DNA from: an uncultured Oscillospiraceae bacterium
Lineage (GTDB): Bacteria > Bacillota > Clostridia > Oscillospirales > Oscillospiraceae
Assembly: GCA_910587255.1 (NCBI GenBank)
Contig: CAJUKT010000064.1
Coordinates: 1 to 46,510, forward strand
DNA length: 46,510 bases
Direction of reading: 5' to 3'
Shown here: positions 29,353 through 37,011 of the stretch, piece by piece
Layout of the letters: each line of letters starts with the position of its first letter
How positions within the stretch are numbered: position 1 is the first letter of the stretch
The notes under the pieces: model-generated
Told to the model about the DNA's origin: nothing
The model's database searches: none
Seen by the model: the letters and a program-made list of their open reading frames with translations, nothing else
Translations under genes and position numbers: made by a program

Positions 29353-29390
29353 AGCCCGGACGGAGGTTTGCGCTCCGTCCGGGCTGTTTT
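29353..29390 (+). terminator. terminator of the spoIIA operon
   Basis: AGCCCGGACGGAG and CTCCGTCCGGGCT form 13 pairs with GTTTT after them. It starts 1 base past the sigF stop. Confidence 0.92.
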
Positions 29391-29403
29391 GTCTATTCAG
29401 AAA

Positions 29404-29892
29404 TCACTGCTTCCGCTCATCCGTTATGATATGTTCAATCCCCAAATGCTCCCGGCTCAGGTAATCCTTCATAAAGCTCGGGAATGCCTTATAGTCATCC
29501 AAGCGGTTCACTGGAAGCCAGTGCATTTCTTCACGGACACCAAGTGTATAGCTTTCGCTATGGAGCGTCCTGGTGCCTCTGGGCTTCATCAAAAAATACA
29601 GGCATATCTCATGGCAGTCAAGCCCTTGTAGCGCCCCGCCGCTTTCACTGAAAAAATTTTCGTGGATCACAGCCAAATGGTCGATTTCATAGTGCACGCC
29701 GGTTTCCTCGAAAACCTCCCGAATCACGGCATCTTCAGCCGCTTCCCCCATGTGCACACCGCCGCCGATAGAATAGTAATAATCTTCACGCTCGTTTCCC
29801 GCAAACAGCACACAGCCATCCTCTACGATAATTGCGGCCGCCCGATACCGAAACCAATGATTTTCTTTCGTAAATCCACAATCAATCGGCAT
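29404..29892 (-). CDS. Nudix hydrolase
   Basis: This 162-residue protein has a complete Nudix box, GGGVHMGEAAEDAVIREVFEETGV (described here as G-x5-E-x7-REVFEETG, around residues 57-79), which binds Mg2+ and cleaves nucleoside-diphosphate derivatives. The substrate cannot be told. The start MPIDCGF has GGGGGA seven bases upstream; an upstream in-frame ATG at 29934 lacks a site. The gene is AT-richer than its neighbours, so horizontal acquisition is likely. It ends just after the sigF terminator, convergent with it. Confidence 0.9.
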   Translation of the reverse strand: MPIDCGFTKENHWFRYRAAAIIVEDGCVLFAGNEREDYYYSIGGGVHMGEAAEDAVIREVFEETGVHYEIDHLAVIHENFFSESGGALQGLDCHEICLYFLMKPRGTRTLHSESYTLGVREEMHWLPVNRLDDYKAFPSFMKDYLSREHLGIEHIITDERKQ

Positions 29893-29958
29893 ACCATTTT
29901 CCCCCTTTTTATCAATGGTAAAGAGCCCAAGCATTCCGCCTGGACTCTTTTGTGGTAT

Positions 29959-31644
29959 TTACGGCTTAAAGCTGTCCTTCAGGCTCACCGAGCGGTTAAA
30001 TACCAGATGGCCCGGCTTGCTGTCCTTACTGTCCGCGCAGAAATACCCCTGCCGCAGGAACTGGAAGCGGTCGGACGGCTGGGCGTCCGCCAGCCCGGCC
30101 TCCACCTTGCAGCCGGTGAGCACCTCCAGGGAGCCGGGATTCAGGCACTCCAAAAAGTCCTTGCCCGCCGCGTCCGGCTCGGGGTCGGAGAACAGGTTGT
30201 CGTACAGCCTAACCTCCGCGTCCACGGCGGTGGCGGCGTCCACCCAATGGATGGTGGCCCCCTTTACCTTGCGGCCGTCGGCGGGGTTGCCGCCCCGGCT
30301 GTCCGGGTCGTACTCGGCAAAGATTTCCGCCACCCGCCCTGTCTCGTCCGTCTCGCAGCCCACGCACTTGATGAGGTACGCCCCCTTCAGGCGGCACTCC
30401 GGGCCGTTGGGGCACAGCCGCTTGTACTTGGGGACGGGCTGGGTCAAAAAGTCCTCCGCATCCACCCACAGCTCCCGGGAGAAGGTGACGGTGTGGGTGC
30501 CCTCCTCGGGATGGAGGGGATTGTTTTCCACCTCAAAGGTCTCGGACTGCCCCGCGGGGTAGTTGGTGATGACCAGCTTCACCGGCCGCAGCACCGCCAT
30601 CACCCGCCGGGCGGTTTCGTTCAGATCCTCCCGGAGGCAGTACTCCAAAAATGCGTATTCAATGGTATTGGCCGATTTGGTCACCCCCACCCGGTCGCAG
30701 AAGCTGCGGATGGACCGGGGGGTATAGCCCCGCCGCCGCAGGCCGCACAGGGTGGGCATACGGGGATCATCCCAGCCGGACACCCGGCCCTCCTCCACCA
30801 GCTGGCGCAGCTTGCGCTTGGACATAACGGTGTGGTCAATGCCGAGCCTGGCGAACTCAATCTGCCGGGGCTTGTGATAGGGGATGGACACGTTGTTGGC
30901 CACCCAGTCGTACAGCGGCCGGTGGTTTTCAAACTCCAGGGAGCAAAGGGAGTGGGTAATCCCCTCCAGTGCGTCCTCAATGGGGTGGGCGAAGTCGTAC
31001 ATGGGGTAGATGCACCACTTGTCCCCCTGGCGGTGGTGATGGGCGTGGTTGATGCGGTAGATCACCGGGTCGCGCATATTGAAGTTGCCGGAGGCCAGGT
31101 CGATCTTAGCCCGCAGGGTGTAGCGCCCGTTTTCAAACTCCCCGTTTTTCATCCGCTGGAAGAGCTCCAGCGACTCCTCCATGGGCCTGTCCCGCCAGGG
31201 GGAGGTGGCGGGCACGCCGATGGTTCCCCGGTGCTCCTTGAACTCCTCCGGGGACAGCTCGCACACGTAGGCAAGCCCTTTTTTGATGAGCTCCACCGCA
31301 TACTCATACATCTGGGGGAAGTAGTCGGAGGCATAGAAGAAGCGGTCCCCCCAGTCGAAGCCAAGCCAGTGGATGTCCTCCTGGATGGCCTCCACGTACT
31401 CCACGTCCTCCTTGGAGGGGTTGGTGTCATCCATGCGGAGATTGCACAGGCCGCCGTACTTTTCCGCAGTGCCGAAGTCGATGGTCAGCGCCTTACAGTG
31501 GCCGATATGCAGATAGCCGTTGGGCTCGGGGGGGAAGCGGGTGTGGACAGTCATGCCCTGGTACTGCCCGCCCTGAGCGATGTCCTCATCGATAAAGTCG
31601 TGGATAAAGTTCTGGCTCATGGAAACGTTCAGCTCTTCTGCCAT
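29959..31644 (-). CDS. glnS: glutaminyl-tRNA synthetase
   Basis: This 561-residue class I synthetase forms Gln-tRNA directly. Signatures are PPEPNGYLHIGHCKA near residue 34, DDTNPSKED, and VMSKRKLRQLVEEG. The C-terminal beta-barrel anticodon-binding region is intact. Length equals the E. coli enzyme, without a YqeY fusion. The ATG at 31644 lies 8 bases after GAGGAG; a GTG three codons upstream is less likely. Its leader holds a promoter at 31868-31896, a palindrome at +1 and a MITE-like element. Confidence 0.96.
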   Translation of the reverse strand: MAEELNVSMSQNFIHDFIDEDIAQGGQYQGMTVHTRFPPEPNGYLHIGHCKALTIDFGTAEKYGGLCNLRMDDTNPSKEDVEYVEAIQEDIHWLGFDWGDRFFYASDYFPQMYEYAVELIKKGLAYVCELSPEEFKEHRGTIGVPATSPWRDRPMEESLELFQRMKNGEFENGRYTLRAKIDLASGNFNMRDPVIYRINHAHHHRQGDKWCIYPMYDFAHPIEDALEGITHSLCSLEFENHRPLYDWVANNVSIPYHKPRQIEFARLGIDHTVMSKRKLRQLVEEGRVSGWDDPRMPTLCGLRRRGYTPRSIRSFCDRVGVTKSANTIEYAFLEYCLREDLNETARRVMAVLRPVKLVITNYPAGQSETFEVENNPLHPEEGTHTVTFSRELWVDAEDFLTQPVPKYKRLCPNGPECRLKGAYLIKCVGCETDETGRVAEIFAEYDPDSRGGNPADGRKVKGATIHWVDAATAVDAEVRLYDNLFSDPEPDAAGKDFLECLNPGSLEVLTGCKVEAGLADAQPSDRFQFLRQGYFCADSKDSKPGHLVFNRSVSLKDSFKP

Positions 31645-31668
31645 GTCTGTCACTCCTCGGTTAAATTA

Positions 31669-31832
31669 AGAACCTGTATTCACAGCCGAAACCGCCGGAT
31701 GGCCGAGGGGGTTTTCCGACAGGCAAGGCAAATTTTCGCAGGAATAATTGGTTTTATTGCAAGAAAATTTAACGCCGCATGCCGGGAAAACACCCGGCCA
31801 GACGGTGAATTGAGGTTGTGAATACAGGTTCT
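31669..31832. repeat. MITE-like element in the glnS leader
   Basis: AGAACCTGTATTCACAGCC (31669-31687) and its inverse at 31814-31832 match at 18 of 19 positions. The interior has GGCAAGGC, an AAATTTTCGCAGGAATA ... TTGCAAGAAAATTTAAC stem and CCGGG arms. The same core, with changed stem bases, occurs on the minus strand inside the element at 39021-39184. Confidence 0.8.
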
Positions 31833-31835
31833 AAG

Positions 31836-31866
31836 ATTGGGTTCCGGGACAGGCCCGGAACCCAAT
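31836..31866. promoter_or_regulatory. palindrome at the glnS transcription start
   Basis: ATTGGGTTCCGGG and CCCGGAACCCAAT pair perfectly around ACAGG, directly downstream of the minus-strand -10 at 31868-31873. It lacks a T-run on either side and may be an operator or 5'-end stem. It could also act as the lipoprotein gene terminator. Confidence 0.6.
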
Positions 31867-31867
31867 T

Positions 31868-31896
31868 ATTATATACGCTGGCGCAGGGAAAAGCAA
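31868..31896 (-). promoter_or_regulatory. sigma-A promoter of glnS
   Basis: On the minus strand TTGCTT (31896-31891), 17 bases, TATAAT (31873-31868). It begins 2 bases past the stop of the lipoprotein gene. Confidence 0.75.
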
Positions 31897-31897
31897 G

Positions 31898-33079
31898 CTA
31901 TTCTTCCGCTGCCGGAGGACCGGCCTGCGAGCCGTCCAGGGACTGGACGGTGGTATAATCCTCGCAGGCGGGGTGGAGCGAATCCGGCCACTCGTACCCC
32001 AGCTCGGTCAGTTCCTGGTCCGTGTAGAGCAGTTTTTCCGGCGGCGCGGGCTCCTCCCCCTCTTCAGCGGGATACAGCCCACGGGAAAGCAGATGGCGGT
32101 AGCCCCCGGCTGTGGACACGATGAGCCACAGCCCCCCCGCCGGGTTGGCCACCGGCTCCACCTCAATGGCGCACTGCTGGCACAGGTATTCCATGGCCAT
32201 AAGCAGCCCTGAATCAGAGGCGGGTTTGCCGGCCAGGGCGTCCAGCGCCAGCGGACTTCCGCGGTCATCCGGGGGGCAGGCGGCGGTGCGGACGACGGCG
32301 GCCAATTCCTCCACGGTGTAGCCCTCCCCGGCGGGTGGGTTGGCCTCCAGCAGGGCGGCGGCCGCGTCCTCCAGCTGCTGGGCGTACTCCTTTTCCTCCT
32401 CTGCCACCGTCTCCGCGCTCTGGCTCCAACCCAACTTTATCTCTACCACCCGGCGCGTGCCCGCCTCGGGGTATAGGGTGATATCCATGTCCATAGCGGT
32501 GACGTCGTGGTGCCGGAACAGCTCCGGGGCGCCCATGCAGGCCAGGATCAGCAGCTCCTCCACCAGCGCCGCATCCCCGGAGAAGTAGGAGGCCAGGAAG
32601 GCGGTGGAGCTCTCCTGCCCGGTGACCAGCCGCTTCAGCTCCTGCCGCACCCCGGCAAGGCCGGTGACCTCCCGGAGGGAATTGACCTCCTGGGCGGTGC
32701 GGGAGTAGGTGATGCGCAGCTCCACCTCGTAATAGGTGAGGATGCGGGTGATATCATAGGTGAACCCGTGGATGGAGAAGGCCCCCAGGGGGTCCTGGTT
32801 CATCACCTCGTCCCGGGCGTTGGCCAGGTCGGCCTCCACGTCCCCGGTGTAGTTATAAAGGCGGATGGTGCCCCCCCGGCGGTGCCCATTGACAAAGTAG
32901 AGCATGGCGCTGACAAGCCCCTGGTAGGTCTCCGCCCGGAGGACGGACTCATCCTCGGTGACGGCATAATCCACGTGGGTGGTGACGGTCTCGTGTCCCC
33001 GCTCCAGCATGGCCGCGCAGCCTGGGAGGGGCAGCAGGGCCAGGGCCAAAACCAGGGCCAATACTCGTTTTTTCAACAT
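31898..33079 (-). CDS. predicted lipoprotein of unknown function
   Basis: This 393-residue protein starts MLKKRVLALVLALALLPLPGC: a lipoprotein signal peptide with lipobox LPGC, so Cys21 is probably lipidated and the protein anchored outside the membrane. The mature part is acidic and includes SAMLYFVNGHRRGGTIRLYNY, ITRILTYYEVELRITYSRTAQEV and DVTAMDMDITLYPEAGTRR. I recognise no catalytic motif. AGGAGG six bases before the ATG decides the start. The ~140-bp repeat array lies directly upstream, between this gene and the YitT-type gene. Confidence 0.8.
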   Translation of the reverse strand: MLKKRVLALVLALALLPLPGCAAMLERGHETVTTHVDYAVTEDESVLRAETYQGLVSAMLYFVNGHRRGGTIRLYNYTGDVEADLANARDEVMNQDPLGAFSIHGFTYDITRILTYYEVELRITYSRTAQEVNSLREVTGLAGVRQELKRLVTGQESSTAFLASYFSGDAALVEELLILACMGAPELFRHHDVTAMDMDITLYPEAGTRRVVEIKLGWSQSAETVAEEEKEYAQQLEDAAAALLEANPPAGEGYTVEELAAVVRTAACPPDDRGSPLALDALAGKPASDSGLLMAMEYLCQQCAIEVEPVANPAGGLWLIVSTAGGYRHLLSRGLYPAEEGEEPAPPEKLLYTDQELTELGYEWPDSLHPACEDYTTVQSLDGSQAGPPAAEE

Positions 33080-33098
33080 AGACGCCTCCTCGCTTCGC

Positions 33099-33415
33099 TC
33101 CAAGCTCCCCGGCTGGCCGCTTCTTCGCGCTTGCCGCCGTCACGCTGCGAAGCGGTCAGGGCGGCCGGGGTGCTTTCCCTCCGACTCGGCCTGGTCTCCG
33201 GGCGGCAGTGCCGCCCTGCGCTCGGCCTCGCTCCGCTCCATGCTCCGTTGCCGGCCGCTTCTCCGCGCTTCTTGGTTGTCACGCTGCGAAGCGGCCAGGG
33301 CGCTCGGTCGCTTTCCCTCCAACTCAGGCAAAATACAGATTTGCTCCGCAAATCTTGGTTTTTTGCCTTCGCTCCAGTCCAAGCTCCCTCGCTGTCCGCT
33401 TCTGCGCGCTTCTTA
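33099..33415 (-). repeat. tandem ~140-bp G+C-rich repeat array
   Basis: Units start with TCCAAGCTCC-like text at 33099, 33237 and 33378, a period of 138-141 bases with the last unit partial. Each has CGCTTCTNCGCGCTTCTT, CACGCTGCGAAGCGG, CGCTTTCCCTCC and, in unit 2, GGCAAAA ... hairpin ... TTTTGCCTTCGCT. The array overlaps the stop codon of the YitT-type gene by 3 bases. Related single copies occur at 20165-20280 and 21757-22045. Confidence 0.8.
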
Positions 33416-34279
33416 CAGATCATCCTTCTTATAATCCCGGAAGCCCTCGCCCAGTACCTCGTGGGCGTCGCACACAATGAGGAAGGCGGCGGGGTCCAGC
33501 CCCTTTACGGCGGCCTTGATGGCGGCGATCTCCCGCTGCTTGAAGGCGCACATGAGCACGTTTTTCTCGGCCCCGGTATACGCGCCCTGGCCGTGGAGGA
33601 TGGTCACTCCCCGGTCCATCTGGTTCACCAGCATATGGGAGATTTCCTGGTTTTTGTCGCTGATGATATAGGCCACCTTGGCGTTATCCATGCCGTAGAG
33701 CACCCCGTCCATGACGATGGACGCGATATACAGCGCCACCAGGCCGTACATGGCGGCCTTCAGCGTGCCGAACGCCGCCGCTACCGCCAAAATCACCGCC
33801 AGGTCGATGCCCATGAGCAGCTTGCCCATGGGAAGCCACGCCAGCTTGAGCTTGAGGAGCCGGGCCAGCAGGTCGGTGCCGCCGGTGGTGGCCCCCTGCT
33901 GGAACACCAGCCCCAGGGACAGCCCCATCAGCACCCCGCCGAAAACGCACGCCAGCATGGGGTCCATGGGCTGCCAGGGGTACAGGGGGGTGAGTATGTC
34001 GATGAACACCGACGAGATAAACATGGCGTACAGCGACGAGACCAGCAGCCGCCCGCCGATGAGCTTCCACCCCAGGATGAACAAGGGGATGTTGAGCACG
34101 ATGACGGTGACGCCCACGGGGAAGGCGGGGATCAGGTAATTGACAATCTGGCCCACGCCGGTGACGCCGCCAAAGGCGATGGCGTTGGGGGCGTAGCACC
34201 AGACGAAGCCCAAAGAGTAGCAGGCGGAGCCCAGGGTGATGATCAAAAAAGAGAACACGGTTTTTTTCATGCTTGCCAT
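33413..34279 (-). CDS. YitT-family membrane protein (DUF161/DUF2179)
   Basis: This 288-residue protein has five to six membrane segments (FSFLIITLGSACYSLGFVW near the start, then repeated Gly-rich helices such as GGVTGVGQIVNYLIP and FQQGATTGGTDLLARLL) and a cytoplasmic C-terminal DUF2179 domain of about 80 residues (VAYIISDKNQEISHMLVNQM, ILHGQGAYTGAEKNVLMC). The transported substrate is unknown. The start MASMKK lies 7 bases after AGAAGG; an ATG three codons later is an alternative. The end of the frame runs into the tandem repeat array. Confidence 0.9.
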   Translation of the reverse strand: MASMKKTVFSFLIITLGSACYSLGFVWCYAPNAIAFGGVTGVGQIVNYLIPAFPVGVTVIVLNIPLFILGWKLIGGRLLVSSLYAMFISSVFIDILTPLYPWQPMDPMLACVFGGVLMGLSLGLVFQQGATTGGTDLLARLLKLKLAWLPMGKLLMGIDLAVILAVAAAFGTLKAAMYGLVALYIASIVMDGVLYGMDNAKVAYIISDKNQEISHMLVNQMDRGVTILHGQGAYTGAEKNVLMCAFKQREIAAIKAAVKGLDPAAFLIVCDAHEVLGEGFRDYKKDDL

Positions 34280-34425
34280 ATGGCGGCCTTCTTTCTTGCT
34301 CTGCGCTCTTGCCGCGCCGCGCTTGCCCGCGGCGGGGCAATTGGGGTCCCGCAAAGCGCCGGCGGGGCTTTGCGGGGAGGGGAGGGGCGTAATGCGCGGG
34401 CCTCCGCGGTGGATGGAGTGCGGGC

Positions 34426-36693
34426 TTACAGCGGCCCCGCGCTTATTTCCAGCTGCTGCTCCCCGCGGTCTTCCTCCTTCAGCAGCGCCCCCGCGGCGGG
34501 CAGCGAGCGGGCCCGGTAGCGCCCGGCGTTGACGATGTGGGTGGCGGAGAGGGGGCGGGCCCATTCCAGCTTATGCCGGGCCTTCACGGCCATGACCCCC
34601 ACCCCCTGGGTGTTCCGGGTGGTCTTGGGGGTGAGGGAGGCGGTGTGGAACACCACGCACCGCCCGTCGCTGGCCCCCACGGCCATCTCCTGGTCCTCGG
34701 TGAGCAGCAGGGCAGACACCAGGGGGAATTTATCGCAGTAGGCCCCGGTGAGCTTGCGCCGCCGGGTCTGGGTCTGGTAGGCGGACAGCTCAACCCGGGC
34801 GGCCTTGCCGTTGTCGAAGAAGAACAGCAGGTGGGCGGAGTAGTCCCCCGGGGCGCAGGCCCAGACAAACCGCTCGTCCGCGTCCATGCCCAGCTTAGTG
34901 GGCAGGTAGTCCCCCAGCACGCTGGCCTTGGCGTCGTCGAAGTCGGACAGCCGTGTTTTGTAGCACTGCTGTGCGTCGGTGAACACCAGCAGCTCGTCGG
35001 CGTTGGTCCCCTCCCACTGGAGGAAGGGGCCGTCCCCCTCCTTGTATTTCTGTTCGCCGCTCATCCGCAGGGACTGGGGGGTGATCTTTTTGAAGTACCC
35101 CTCCCGGGAGATGAACACGTTCACCGGGTAGGCGGGGACCTCCTCAATGGCCGCGGCGGCCTGGGCCTCGGCCGCCTGCTGGTGCTCGTAGACAATCTCG
35201 GTGCGCCGGGGGGCGGCGTACTTTTTTTTCACGTTTTGCAGCTCGTCGGTGATGATCTTTTTGATCCGGGCGGGGGAGGAGATGATGTCCCGCAGGTCGG
35301 CGATCTCCCCCTCCAGGCTGGCGGTCTCGGCGGTGCGCTTGAGGATATACTCCTTGTTGATGTTGCGCAGCCGGATATCCGCCACATACTCGGCCTGCAC
35401 CTGGTCGATGCCGAAGCCGATGATGAGGTTGGGCACCACCTCGGCCTCCTCCTCCGTCTCCCGGATGATGCGGATGGCCTTGTCAATGTCCAGCAGGATG
35501 CGCCCCAGGCCCTTGAGAAGGTGCAGCTTTTCCTCCTTGCGCTTACAGATGAAATAGGTGCGCCGGCGCACCCCGTCCATCCGCCAGGCGGTCCACTCCG
35601 CCAAAATCTCGCCCACCCCCATCACCCGGGGCATCCCGGCGATGAGGATATTGAAATTGCAGGAGAAGGTATCCTGAAGGGGGGTCATCTGGAACAGGCG
35701 GGCCATCAGCTTGTCCGGGTCGGTCCCCCGCTTCAGGTCGATGGCCAGCTTCATGCCGTTGAGGTCGGTCTCGTCCCGCATGTCGGAGATTTCCTTGACC
35801 TTCCCCCCCTTGACCAGCTCGGCCACCTTGTCCAGGATGGCCTCCACGGTGGTGGAGTAGGGGATCTCGTACACCTCGATGAGGTTATCCTCCTTGACAT
35901 AGCGCCACTTGGCCCGCAGCCGGAGGGACCCCCGGCCGGTGCGGTAAATACCGGCCAGCGCCGCCCCGTCGTACAAGAGCTGCCCCCCGGTGGAGAAGTC
36001 CGGGGCCTTTAAAATGCCCAGCAGGTCCACGCCGGGGTCCTTCATATAGGCGATGGCGGCGTCGCATACCTCCCCCAGGTTAAACCCGCACAGGTTGGAG
36101 GCCATGCCCACGGCGATGCCCTGGTTGGCGCTCACCAGCACGTTTGGGAAGGTGGTGGGCAGCAGGGTGGGCTCGGTGAGCTTGCCGTCGTAGTTGGGCA
36201 CGAAGTCCACCGCGTCCTGGTCGATATCCCGGAACAGCTCCTGGCAGATGGGGTCGAGGCGCACCTCGGTGTACCGGGAGGCGGCCCAGGCCATGTCCCG
36301 GGAGTACACCTTGCCGAAATTGCCCTTGGAGTCCACCAGCGGGTGGAGCAGGGCCCCATAGCCCCGGCTGAGGCGCACCATGGTGTCGTAAATCGCGGCG
36401 TCCCCGTGGGGGTTGAGCTTCATGGTGGCCCCCACCACGTTGGCGGACTTGGTGCGGCTCCCGCCCAGCAGCTTCATCTGGTACATGGTGTACAGCAGCT
36501 TGCGGTGGGAGGGCTTGAAGCCGTCGATCTCCGGGATGGCCCGGGAGACGATGGCGGACATGGCGTAGGGCATGAAATTGACTTCCAGCGTATCGGTGAT
36601 GGGCTGCTCCAGCACCTGGGCCCGCAGGCCCATGACGTTGGGGTTGTTCACCTTTTTGGGGCCGTTTTGCTCGGGAGTTTTTTTCTTAGCCAA
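34426..36693 (-). CDS. type II topoisomerase subunit A-like protein
   Basis: This 755-residue protein is a GyrA/ParC homologue, forming the DNA-breaking subunit. It has IDGFKPSHRKLLYTMYQM (in place of the usual DGLKPVHRR), NPHGDAAIYDTMVR and the catalytic Tyr141 in AASRYTEVRL. A coiled-coil follows near 415-505 and then a C-terminal domain. It differs markedly from canonical GyrA and ParC, so it is probably the additional topoisomerase found in many Clostridia. The start is a TTG eight bases after AAGGA, giving MAKKKTPEQN. It forms an operon with its ATPase partner at 37012, with a small gene between. Confidence 0.9.
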   Translation of the reverse strand: MAKKKTPEQNGPKKVNNPNVMGLRAQVLEQPITDTLEVNFMPYAMSAIVSRAIPEIDGFKPSHRKLLYTMYQMKLLGGSRTKSANVVGATMKLNPHGDAAIYDTMVRLSRGYGALLHPLVDSKGNFGKVYSRDMAWAASRYTEVRLDPICQELFRDIDQDAVDFVPNYDGKLTEPTLLPTTFPNVLVSANQGIAVGMASNLCGFNLGEVCDAAIAYMKDPGVDLLGILKAPDFSTGGQLLYDGAALAGIYRTGRGSLRLRAKWRYVKEDNLIEVYEIPYSTTVEAILDKVAELVKGGKVKEISDMRDETDLNGMKLAIDLKRGTDPDKLMARLFQMTPLQDTFSCNFNILIAGMPRVMGVGEILAEWTAWRMDGVRRRTYFICKRKEEKLHLLKGLGRILLDIDKAIRIIRETEEEAEVVPNLIIGFGIDQVQAEYVADIRLRNINKEYILKRTAETASLEGEIADLRDIISSPARIKKIITDELQNVKKKYAAPRRTEIVYEHQQAAEAQAAAAIEEVPAYPVNVFISREGYFKKITPQSLRMSGEQKYKEGDGPFLQWEGTNADELLVFTDAQQCYKTRLSDFDDAKASVLGDYLPTKLGMDADERFVWACAPGDYSAHLLFFFDNGKAARVELSAYQTQTRRRKLTGAYCDKFPLVSALLLTEDQEMAVGASDGRCVVFHTASLTPKTTRNTQGVGVMAVKARHKLEWARPLSATHIVNAGRYRARSLPAAGALLKEEDRGEQQLEISAGPL

Positions 36694-36739
36694 ATGAATC
36701 AATCCTTATATCAGCATTGAAGGGGGACGCGCGGGGAAA

Positions 36740-36991
36740 TTATTCCGGCTCAATTTCTACGACTAAAAATTCCACGCCGCCGGAATCAAAATATTCTTCC
36801 CCCCGGTATTCGGCAATCTCCATGCCTTCTTCGAACGCGCCGCCGCACTGGCTTGCGTAGGCTTCCGCGTCCTCGCGGGCGTCAAATATGACATCGTCAA
36901 GGGTTTCTATGACGGCCCCGGTATAGTGGTTTACCATCTGCACAACGTACCTTGAATGCTCAGCGTGGGCATCCTTTTGGCCCTGCCTCAT
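36740..36991 (-). CDS. small hypothetical protein between topoisomerase genes
   Basis: This 83-residue acidic protein (MRQGQKDAHAEHSRYVVQMV start) has no membrane segment or known motif. The central IETLDDVIFDAREDAEAYASQ and the C-terminal GGVEFLVVEIEPE suggest a small alpha/beta fold. GAGAGG is 8 bases before the ATG. It lies 20 bases after the B-like subunit and 46 bases before the A-like subunit, so it should be cotranscribed. A role with the topoisomerase is inference from position only. Confidence 0.7.
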   Translation of the reverse strand: MRQGQKDAHAEHSRYVVQMVNHYTGAVIETLDDVIFDAREDAEAYASQCGGAFEEGMEIAEYRGEEYFDSGGVEFLVVEIEPE

Positions 36992-37011
36992 GTTCCGCAC
37001 CTCTCATCCGT

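Noticed and set aside
33073..33477. Proteins KKRAEADSEGAWTGAK and similar from the repeat array
   Set aside because: Frames open in several phases because of repetitive G+C-rich sequence; no ribosome site or family match. Kept only as evidence for repeat relationship.
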